NCBI RefSeq assembly: GCF_000812965.1
Contig: NZ_JSYN01000015.1
Coordinates: 186,001 to 250,000, forward strand
DNA length: 64,000 bases
From: Pedobacter kyungheensis
GTDB lineage: Bacteria; Bacteroidota; Bacteroidia; Sphingobacteriales; Sphingobacteriaceae
Reading direction: 5' to 3'
This document shows, one piece after another, positions 25,889-33,245 of the stretch. A program made the position numbers and the translations under genes. The notes beneath the pieces were generated by a model. The model saw only the letters and a list, made by a program, of their open reading frames with translations. It made no database searches and had not been told where the DNA came from. Position 1 is the stretch's first letter. Each line of letters starts with the position of its first letter.

Positions 25889-25957
25889 ACGCTATGCCGA
25901 AAGGTATAGTGTGAAAGCAATTTCAGCGGGGCATCGTTTTACGGTAGCCCCGCTTTT
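25889..25957 (+). ncRNA. Three-hairpin structured RNA ending in a terminator, downstream of cysN
   Basis: In sequence: a 10-bp stem with GAAA tetraloop (25889-25898 / 25903-25912, two G-U pairs), a stem TGAAA-gcaa-TTTCA (25912-25925) and a GC-rich terminator AGCGGGGC ... GCCCCGCT (25925-25954) followed by TTTT. Two GNRA-type loops and a terminator in under 70 nt point to a folded RNA: a 3'-UTR element, a processed small RNA or a leader of the lipoprotein gene. A GTG-started frame running through it is not a gene. Confidence 0.5.
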
Positions 25958-26069
25958 CATTAATAAACGATTGTTTTATTTAGCTATTAATCGTATTTTC
26001 ATTGTGGAAATAATTAAAACTTTTCATCTTATTCTTACATTATTATCAGAAAATTTAATCGCAAACAAT

Positions 26070-26534
26070 ATGAAAAGAAATCTTTTGTATCTCGCATTTA
26101 CTGTTATCCCATTTGTTTTTGCCTGTAACTCATCCGAAAAGAAGGCCGAAGCCGAAAAAAAGGATTCATTGATTAACCAAAACTGTTATGCAGCAGCATT
26201 TGAAAAAGATAGTGCAGCCATTATTGTTCAAACAATGGCTTCGGGTAAGGTAGCTGGTTCATTATTGATTAAGTACGCCAATAAACCGCAGAATAACGGT
26301 AAAATTGACGGTAAATTTAGTGGCGATACCTTATATGTAGATTATCGCTTTAATACTGGGAAAGATAGCACCCGGGTATTTACCAATCCGCTGGCTTTCT
26401 TAAAAAAAGATGGTAAACTGATTATGGGAGTAGGGCAGATTGAAACCACACTGGGCCGTTCTTATTTTGTAAAAGGAAAACCGATTAATTACGAAGCCGG
26501 AAAATTTATTTTTACAGAAGTGAACTGTAAATAA
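26070..26534 (+). CDS. Putative lipoprotein of unknown function
   Basis: A 154-residue protein from the ATG at 26070. The lipobox is VFACNSS (cleavage before Cys18), after a hydrophobic signal, followed by a Lys/Glu/Ser-rich linker. The body (about 40-154) is beta-rich with repeated GKxxGxF and DGKL turns, like small Bacteroidota lipoproteins of the NlpE/DUF family. A longer frame starts upstream at a GTG, but it would run through the terminator hairpins and lose the lipobox, so it was rejected. There is no functional link to the sulfate genes beyond position. Confidence 0.7.
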   Translation: MKRNLLYLAFTVIPFVFACNSSEKKAEAEKKDSLINQNCYAAAFEKDSAAIIVQTMASGKVAGSLLIKYANKPQNNGKIDGKFSGDTLYVDYRFNTGKDSTRVFTNPLAFLKKDGKLIMGVGQIETTLGRSYFVKGKPINYEAGKFIFTEVNCK

Positions 26535-26568
26535 GTTTATTTAAATGACTACTCTGTAGCCTACTGTG

Positions 26569-26636
26569 AGGTCAGATGTTCCCATCTGACCTTATTTCCT
26601 CAATTTCTTGTACTGTTAGATAGTAATATCTGACAG
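26569..26636. repeat. Two CAGATG-type hairpins
   Basis: AGGTCAGATG-ttcc-CATCTGACCT (26569-26592, perfect) and CTGTTAGATA-gtaa-TATCTGACAG (26613-26636, one G-T pair). The rest of the gap to 26869 holds fragments of the tgtcatcctgaa repeat family, including a hairpin around 26714-26737, and no gene. Confidence 0.7.
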
Positions 26637-26869
26637 CACTATTATTTTGCCACGGATGTGCAGAAAACACGGAGGTATTTTTCTTTTTGTTTGTCATCCT
26701 GAATACAAATCGTCATCCTGAACTTGTTTCAGGATCTATCGTAGTATCAACCAATGAAGTTCCTAAGCTAATAGCATGTTGCGAATTTGAAGACTTTTTT
26801 CGAGGGAGGTGCTTCGTTTTTAGAGATTCTTCACTTCGTTCAGCATGACACGAAAAATTATTTTAAAAT

Positions 26870-26904
26870 AAATTACTACAATTCCTATAGACTTTATATA
26901 TTTG
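26870..26904 (+). promoter_or_regulatory. Second copy of the sulfate-gene promoter block
   Basis: Matches 17992-18026 at 32 of 35 positions and ends in the -7 element TATATTTG (26897-26904). It puts the start of transcription near 26911. This leaves a 33-nt leader before ATG 26944 but only about 9 nt before the alternative GTG at 26920. Confidence 0.7.
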
Positions 26905-26943
26905 TAATAATTAACGAATGTGAACCAGCATAAATTTGGTGTT

Positions 26944-27738
26944 ATGATTTTAAATAAAGTAGAAAAAGCGAACATTGAACCACGAATTACTTTAATAGGT
27001 GCAGGTCCTGGCGACCCGGATTTATTTAGTTTAAAAGGTGTTAAAGCATTAAAAACAGCTGATGTTGTTTTGTACGATGCAAATGTGAACGAAGCTTTAC
27101 TATGTCATGCGCCAGATGGTATTCCAAAAGTTTATGTGGGTAAACGCAGTGATGATGAAGATTTCTCGCAAGAGGCGGTAAATAAACTGATTGTTGATTA
27201 TGCTTTAAACTACGGTCACGTGGTGCGTTTAAAAAGCGGCGACCCGTTTTTCTTTGCCAAAGGTTACGAGGAAATTGATGCAGCCGAATCTTACAGCATT
27301 CCAACTGAAATTATCCCGGGTATTTCGAGTGCTACAGGTGCACCAAGTTTACAAAAGATCCCGATGATTTATAAAGACCTGAGCGAAAGCTTCTGGGCAG
27401 TAACCGGAACCAACTCCAGGGGCGAAATTTCAGAAGATTTATACATCGCAGCCAAAACCAAAGCTACCATTGTGGTTTTAAACGGAATTGAGAAAGTAAA
27501 AGAAATTGCGGCCATATTTCAGGCCGAAAGCAAAAATCTTTTACCGGTAGCTGTAATCCAGAATGGATCGACGCCGCAAGAGAAAATTGCAGTAGGTATT
27601 GTTGATACCATTGCCGAAATTGTTGAGGATAAAAAAATCACTGCACCAGCCTTATTGGTGTTTGGCGATGTGGTTTCCTTGCACCCCCAGTTTCAACCTA
27701 TCCGCGATTTTTACGAAAATTTAGCGGAAGAGTATTAA
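26944..27738 (+). CDS. Second uroporphyrinogen-III methyltransferase paralogue
   Basis: A 264-residue SUMT-family protein from ATG 26944, chosen over GTG 26920 on promoter position. It keeps LIGAGPGDPDLFSLKG (17-32) and EIIPGISSATGAPS, but the central motif reads RLKSGDPFFFAKGYEE (95-110), with Ser98 in place of the first Gly and Ala-Lys in place of Gly-Arg relative to the cobA copy at 20373. The reaction is presumably still methylation of uroporphyrinogen III for siroheme, or a related tetrapyrrole. It has its own copy of the sulfate promoter block and its own terminator, so it is a separate unit of the same regulon. Confidence 0.82.
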   Translation: MILNKVEKANIEPRITLIGAGPGDPDLFSLKGVKALKTADVVLYDANVNEALLCHAPDGIPKVYVGKRSDDEDFSQEAVNKLIVDYALNYGHVVRLKSGDPFFFAKGYEEIDAAESYSIPTEIIPGISSATGAPSLQKIPMIYKDLSESFWAVTGTNSRGEISEDLYIAAKTKATIVVLNGIEKVKEIAAIFQAESKNLLPVAVIQNGSTPQEKIAVGIVDTIAEIVEDKKITAPALLVFGDVVSLHPQFQPIRDFYENLAEEY

Positions 27739-27775
27739 GTTATTTTTGAACCAAAAATATATTTGTTTTGTTGTT

Positions 27776-27808
27776 AAAACCGCATGGGCGAGCCAGGCGG
27801 TTTTTTTT
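27776..27808 (+). terminator. Rho-independent terminator after the second methyltransferase
   Basis: AAAACCGC / GCGGTTTT stem with a short inner stem (TGG/CCA) and eight T. The remaining gap, 27809-28157, is AT-rich, with two near copies of cgcagattaaat around 27870-27895; no gene or clear promoter is seen. Confidence 0.85.
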
Positions 27809-28157
27809 GTTCCTTGCATCTGCATGTATCAGCGCAATCCACGGGGAACAATCATAAATTCTCCCGCAGATTAAATATGATCATCGCAGATTAAATCCCT
27901 GATTTTTATTACCACCACTCCGCATTTACTGCTGTTTAAACCGCTTTCTAATACTTCCTTTTTTTAACGCGAAACATGCTTGCGTACTTTTGCGTAGTTA
28001 TGGGAAATCAGCTAAAATACTGCCTTTCAGTGCGAAAATAAATGCACTAAACAGGAGATACCTGAGCTCCGAATATTCACCTAAAAATATAATTTACATT
28101 ATTTGCAATGCTCAAAACAATTAGTAACTTACTTAGGTTATCTACACCAAATATTTG

Positions 28158-29570
28158 ATGGAAATTATACATATAAGTGCCGAGTGTTACCCTGTTGCAA
28201 AAGTTGGTGGTTTAGCCGATGTAGTAGGGGCATTGCCCAAGTATCAAAATAAATTAGGTCACATTGCCAAGGTGGTTGTTCCGGCGTACGACACAAAATT
28301 CATTCGCGAAAGCGAGTTCGAAGTCACTTACGATGCCTGGTCTAACTATGGCAACCACCATTTTCAATACCGTATATTAAAAGAAAGAACTAATAAACTG
28401 GGGTTCGATGTTTATGTAATTCATATTAAAGGGCTTACCGACAGACCCAATGTTTACGGCTATGGCGATGATACCGAACGCTTTGTCGCTTTTCAGATTG
28501 CTACTTTAGATTGGATTGCTCAATGGGAACACCGCCCGGATGTAATCCATTGTCACGATCACCATACGGGTTTAATCCCTTTCATGGCATCCAATTGTTT
28601 AAAATACGAAAGCATTAAACACGTACCTACAGTTTTAACCATTCACAACGCCCAATACCAGGGGCAGTTTGGCTGGGATAAATTATACTATTTGCCGGCC
28701 TTCGATTTATGGAAAGGTGGTTTACTGGGCTGGGATGATGCCATAAACCCTTTGGCATCGGCCATAAAATGTGCGTGGCGCGTAACTACAGTTTCGCCAA
28801 GCTATCTGGAAGAGATGATGAACAATGCCCGTGGCTTAGAAAGTTTGTTGAGACAGGAGCGCTGGAAATCGGTAGGGATTTTAAATGGTATTGACAGTGA
28901 AGTCTGGAATCCGGAAACCGACCCAATGTTGGGCAAAGGTTACAATATAAAGACCGTTGAAGCTGGTAAGCAGGCAAACAAAACTGCCCTGTGCAATGTT
29001 TTTCAGTTAGATGCGTCTAAACCCCTCTTTACTTTTATTGGTCGGCTGGTTGACGAAAAAGGAGCCGATTTGCTGCCAGATATATTTTATACAGCTTTGC
29101 AGCAGCATGGCGATAACATCAATATATTGGTTTTAGGATCGGGTGATAATTGGGTGGAAGGGCGTTTAAACCAGTTAAAAGATATTTTTCCGGGTAAGTA
29201 TAATGCTTATATCGGCTATAACGAGCAGGTTTCGCACGAAATTTATGCCGGTGCCGATTTCCTGATTATGCCTTCGCGTGTTGAGCCCTGTGGTTTAAAC
29301 CAGCTGTATGCTTTAAGGTATGGTACAGTGCCCATGGTACGGCGTATAGGTGGGTTAAAAGATACCGTGATTGATATTGGCGATGGAGGTTTTGGTATTT
29401 GCCACGACCAAACCAGTATTTGGGATGTTACTCACGCCATTAACCGCGCAGTAGAACTGTATAACAATAAAAAGGCTTTTAAAGCAGTGCGTAAAACAAT
29501 GATGAAGCTAGACCACTCGTGGGATAATGCGGCATTAAATTATATAGAATTGTACCAATTATTAAATTAA
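28158..29570 (+). CDS. glgA: Glycogen (starch) synthase, GT5 family
   Basis: A 470-residue glycosyltransferase from ATG 28158 (the TTG one codon upstream is not needed). The ADP-glucose-binding motif KVGGLADVVGALP begins at Lys15. The C-terminal half has GRLVDEKGADLL, and PSRVEPCGLNQLYALRYG with the catalytic-site Glu, then GGLKDTV. Length matches bacterial GlgA (about 475). It extends alpha-1,4-glucan chains from ADP-glucose and is followed after 8 bp by glgC, which makes that donor, so the two form an operon. No branching enzyme is in view. Confidence 0.92.
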   Translation: MEIIHISAECYPVAKVGGLADVVGALPKYQNKLGHIAKVVVPAYDTKFIRESEFEVTYDAWSNYGNHHFQYRILKERTNKLGFDVYVIHIKGLTDRPNVYGYGDDTERFVAFQIATLDWIAQWEHRPDVIHCHDHHTGLIPFMASNCLKYESIKHVPTVLTIHNAQYQGQFGWDKLYYLPAFDLWKGGLLGWDDAINPLASAIKCAWRVTTVSPSYLEEMMNNARGLESLLRQERWKSVGILNGIDSEVWNPETDPMLGKGYNIKTVEAGKQANKTALCNVFQLDASKPLFTFIGRLVDEKGADLLPDIFYTALQQHGDNINILVLGSGDNWVEGRLNQLKDIFPGKYNAYIGYNEQVSHEIYAGADFLIMPSRVEPCGLNQLYALRYGTVPMVRRIGGLKDTVIDIGDGGFGICHDQTSIWDVTHAINRAVELYNNKKAFKAVRKTMMKLDHSWDNAALNYIELYQLLN

Positions 29571-29578
29571 GCTTAAAC

Positions 29579-30847
29579 ATGACTGACAAAGTTTTAGGCG
29601 TTATCCTTGGCGGTGGCCAGGGCTCTAGATTATCGCCACTTACACAAACACGTTCTAAACCGGCAGTTCCAATTGCAGGGAAGTACCGGTTGGTAGACAT
29701 TCCGATTTCTAACTGCCTTAACTCGGGCATCCACCGTATGTTTGTACTTACGCAGTTTAATTCGGCATCGTTAAATAAGCACATTAAGAATACCTATCAC
29801 TTTAGTCATTTCAGTAAGGCTTTTGTTGATATTCTGGCAGCAGAGCAAACGGTACAAAATGCAGGCTGGTTTCAGGGTACTGCCGATGCGGTACGTCAGT
29901 GCATGCACCACATTGTTTCACATGAGTTTGATTATATTTTAATCCTTTCGGGCGATCAGTTGTACCAGATGGATTTTAAAGATATGATTGAAAAGCACAT
30001 TGAAGCTGAAGCAGAAATTACCATTGCCACCATTCCGGTTACAGCCAAAGATGCTACCGATTTCGGTATTTTGAAAACCGATGAAGAAAATATGATTACC
30101 TCTTTTATCGAAAAACCAAAAACCGGATTGGAAGATTGGATTTCGGATACTGGTGAGGAGATGCAGGGTGAAGGCCGTAATTTTCTGGCATCGATGGGTA
30201 TTTATGTATTCAACCGCGAATATCTTATCAATATCTTAAACGAAAACGAAGAGGAGAAAGATTTTGGTAAAGAAATTTTACCGCGTGCCATTACCCAAAG
30301 CAGGGTTTTAAGCTATCAATATGAAGGCTATTGGACTGATATCGGTAACATTTCGTCGTTTTTTGAGGCCAATCTGGGTCTTACAGACGAAATTCCGAAA
30401 TTTAACATGTTCGATAGTAACCACGCTATTTTTACCAGGGCACGGATGTTACCGCCTTCTAAAATTTCGGGTACCACTTTAAATAAGGCCATTATTGCCG
30501 AAGGCTGTATTGTACAGGCGAGTAAGGTAGAACATGCCGTTTTGGGTATCAGGGCAAGAATAGGGAAGAATACGGTTATTACCAATTCTTACATTATGGG
30601 TAGCGACAGGTACCAGACTTTCGAAGAAATACAGGAAGAAACAAGCAAAGGAAATTCGCTGATTGGTATTGGTGACAGGTGTTACATTAACAATGCCATT
30701 ATCGACAAAAACTGCCGTATTGGTAACGATGTGAAAATTAATGGCGGCGATCATTTGGAAGATGGCGACTTTGAACTCTATGCCGTTAAAGATGGTATAG
30801 TGGTAATTAAAAAAGGAGTGGCTTTGCCTAGTGGAACTGTAATTTAG
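29579..30847 (+). CDS. glgC: Glucose-1-phosphate adenylyltransferase
   Basis: A 422-residue ADP-glucose pyrophosphorylase. Nucleotidyltransferase signature GGGQGSRLSPLT (11-22), SKPAVPIAGKYRLVDIP, the catalytic region SGDQLYQMDF and substrate site FIEKPK are present. A left-handed beta-helix hexapeptide tail follows (IGKNTVI, IIDKNCRIGNDVKI). It commits glucose-1-phosphate to glycogen and is normally allosterically controlled. It lies 8 bp after glgA. Confidence 0.94.
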   Translation: MTDKVLGVILGGGQGSRLSPLTQTRSKPAVPIAGKYRLVDIPISNCLNSGIHRMFVLTQFNSASLNKHIKNTYHFSHFSKAFVDILAAEQTVQNAGWFQGTADAVRQCMHHIVSHEFDYILILSGDQLYQMDFKDMIEKHIEAEAEITIATIPVTAKDATDFGILKTDEENMITSFIEKPKTGLEDWISDTGEEMQGEGRNFLASMGIYVFNREYLINILNENEEEKDFGKEILPRAITQSRVLSYQYEGYWTDIGNISSFFEANLGLTDEIPKFNMFDSNHAIFTRARMLPPSKISGTTLNKAIIAEGCIVQASKVEHAVLGIRARIGKNTVITNSYIMGSDRYQTFEEIQEETSKGNSLIGIGDRCYINNAIIDKNCRIGNDVKINGGDHLEDGDFELYAVKDGIVVIKKGVALPSGTVI

Positions 30848-30867
30848 CAATCATTATCATTAACTAT

Positions 30868-30900
30868 AGGCCAGTTTAGTTTACCTAGGCTGGCTTTTTA
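30868..30900 (+). terminator. Probable terminator after glgC
   Basis: Stem AGGCCAG / CTGGCTT (one G-T pair) followed by TTTTTA, 20 nt after the stop codon. Confidence 0.6.
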
Positions 30901-30994
30901 TTTTGTATTTAAATGCTGTTGGGATAGGTTTTTTACATTCCTGCCAACATTTTGGGTACAGGCTTGTTAATTTATAAACACATAAAAACAGCTT

Positions 30995-32779
30995 ATGCCC
31001 GAACAGCATTTATATCAAACCGGAATAATAGGAAATTGCGCTTTTTTAGCCCACGTAAATAAAAACACCGATATATCATGGCTATGCTGGCCACGTTTCG
31101 ATAGTTCATTTGTTTTTGGGAGTTTATTGGATAAACAAAAAGGAGGCGAGTTTTCTATCAGGCCACAAGGCGAATTTTCTTCAAACCAGTACTATGTAGA
31201 AAATACGAATGTACTGAGAACCGAAATTACTGCCGAAGATGGTACTTACCGGGTAACCGATTTTGCCCCCCGTTTTCACCTTTACGAAAGGTATTTTAAA
31301 CCCTTAATGCTAATCCGAAAAATTGAACCGCTGGAAGGAAATCCGAGGATCAGCATTAAGTGTAAGCCGGTATGCAATTACGGCAAAAATGTAATGACTG
31401 TAAGTCGCGGCAGTAACCATATCGATTATTTAGGTTGCGATGAAAATATCCGTTTGAGTACCAATGTTTCGTTGACTTATATTATCGATGAAAAAGCATT
31501 TGTGCTGAACGAAACTAAATACCTGGTAATGACCTATGGCCAAAACCTCGAAGCTCCGATTGTAAGTACTTCAGAAAATTTCCTTCGCGAAACGATTGCC
31601 TATTGGCGCTTGTGGATTAAACATTCTTCAATAGCAGGTTTTTACCAGCCTTTTGTAATCCGCTCGGCATTGGTGCTTAAAATTCACCAGTATGAGGATA
31701 CAGGTGCAATTATTGCTGCCAGTACCACCAGTTTACCCGAATCGCCCGGTAGTACACGCAACTGGGATTACCGCTATTGCTGGCTGCGCGATTCGCACTA
31801 TGTGCTCACTTCACTCAATCACATTGGTCACTTTGAAGAGATGGAAAAGTATTTCAATTACCTCTCTGATATTTCGCATGCAGAAGATACCCGCTATCAA
31901 CCTTTGTACGGCATTGCGGGCGAAAGAAAAATTACCGAAAATACTCTAGATCATTTAGTGGGATATCGGGGCGAGCAACCAATCAGGATTGGAAATCAGG
32001 CTTATGAACACATTCAGAATGATATTTATGGTCAGGTTTTAATTTCGATGCTGCCGCTATATACCGATCACCGCTTTGTGTTTTCGGAGCGGAGCGATTC
32101 AGTAAAATGGATAGAAAGTGTTTTATCTAAAATTGAAAGTACCATTGATGAAAAGGATGCCGGAATATGGGAGTTCAGGAATATTGCTAATGTGCATTGT
32201 TACAGCAATCTTTTTCAATGGGCAGGGGCACAGGCCGCATTAAAAATGGCTAAAACAATTGGAAACAAGAACTTTGAATACCGCGCTCAGGTTTTGATTG
32301 ATAAAGCTGCAGCACATATCGAAGCCTGTTACGATCCGGAAAGGAGAGTATATACCAATGCTGTGGGTAGCAGGCATTTGGATGCGAGTACGTTGCAGTT
32401 GATTATGATGAATTACCTCGATCCGGCATCTGATAAGGCCAAAGATCATTTAAAAGCACTGGAAGCAGAGCTTAAAACCGAGGATGGTTTATTTTATCGG
32501 TATCTGCATGCTGATGATTTTGGGAAACCAAAAACTACTTTTTTAATCTGCGCTTTCTGGTATGTGGAGGCATTGGCCTGTGTGGGGCGTACCGATGAAG
32601 CCATTAAAGAATTCGAAAACATCATTAAATATTGCAATCACCTCTTACTTTTCAGTGAGGATGTTGATGCCAAAACAGGGAGTCAGTGGGGAAACTTTCC
32701 GCAGGCTTATAGCCATGTTGGTTTAATGAATGCTGCATACCGCATTGCCATTAAACTGGATAGACCTATATTTTTGTAG
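30995..32779 (+). CDS. GH15 family glucoamylase/trehalase-like hydrolase
   Basis: A 594-residue cytoplasmic-looking protein (no signal peptide) with an N-terminal beta-sandwich (about 1-200) and an (alpha/alpha)6 barrel. GH15 signatures: GSTRNWDYRYCWLRD (252-266), GIWEFR (Glu393, likely general acid) and FSEDVDAKTGSQWGNFPQA (Glu555, likely general base). Members hydrolyse alpha-1,4-glucans or trehalose by inversion. It stands between glgA-glgC and a trehalose synthase gene on the other strand, so either storage glucan or trehalose could be its substrate. Bacterial GH15 proteins of this length next to trehalose-phosphate synthase are often annotated either way. Confidence 0.85.
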   Translation: MPEQHLYQTGIIGNCAFLAHVNKNTDISWLCWPRFDSSFVFGSLLDKQKGGEFSIRPQGEFSSNQYYVENTNVLRTEITAEDGTYRVTDFAPRFHLYERYFKPLMLIRKIEPLEGNPRISIKCKPVCNYGKNVMTVSRGSNHIDYLGCDENIRLSTNVSLTYIIDEKAFVLNETKYLVMTYGQNLEAPIVSTSENFLRETIAYWRLWIKHSSIAGFYQPFVIRSALVLKIHQYEDTGAIIAASTTSLPESPGSTRNWDYRYCWLRDSHYVLTSLNHIGHFEEMEKYFNYLSDISHAEDTRYQPLYGIAGERKITENTLDHLVGYRGEQPIRIGNQAYEHIQNDIYGQVLISMLPLYTDHRFVFSERSDSVKWIESVLSKIESTIDEKDAGIWEFRNIANVHCYSNLFQWAGAQAALKMAKTIGNKNFEYRAQVLIDKAAAHIEACYDPERRVYTNAVGSRHLDASTLQLIMMNYLDPASDKAKDHLKALEAELKTEDGLFYRYLHADDFGKPKTTFLICAFWYVEALACVGRTDEAIKEFENIIKYCNHLLLFSEDVDAKTGSQWGNFPQAYSHVGLMNAAYRIAIKLDRPIFL

Positions 32780-32823
32780 GTGTGGATTAAAAAAAAACGA
32801 CATTCGCAAGAAGTTCATTTTCG

Positions 32824-33240
32824 TTGATCGTCATTCCCAGCTTGACTGGGAATCCTAATGTTTCAGCTATGCCATTATTTCGCTTTAAGATTCCCGTTTT
32901 CACGGGAATAACGGATCGTATATTGGATTCCTATCGGTCGGTGCCTCACCGACCGAAAAAAACAGCTTAACATCCTTTGTTTTCTTTGATCGTCATTCTG
33001 AGCTTGATCCGATAGTCATCGGATGGGAATCCTCACACACTTTATTGCTGCCTGTATTTCGCTTTAAGATTCCCGTTTTCACGGGAATGACGGGTTGGAT
33101 ATTGGATTAGCTAAACAGATTTACTTAGAATGCGACTTTTTATAAGCGTGTGGATTAAAAATCCACAGTTCGAAAGGCCGGGATTATAAATCCCGACCAA
33201 CGCATGAGCAATCCTATCGGTCGGGTGTCTCACCGACCGA
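32824..33240. repeat. Intergenic repeat cluster (four element types)
   Basis: The 466-bp gap between convergent genes is almost entirely repeats. Two parallel copies (32824-32920, 32985-33093) start ttgatcgtcatt and end in the hairpin attcccg-ttttca-cgggaat. GGTG/CACC hairpins lie at 32934-32956 and 33217-33240. GGATT-N3-AATCC hairpins lie at 33150-33166 and 33179-33195. No coding sequence is present. Confidence 0.8.
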
Positions 33241-33245
33241 CTAGA

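Noticed and set aside
25911..26069. N-terminal extension of the lipoprotein gene from a GTG codon
   Set aside because: It would be translated through a terminator hairpin and would hide the signal peptide and lipobox that start at ATG 26070.
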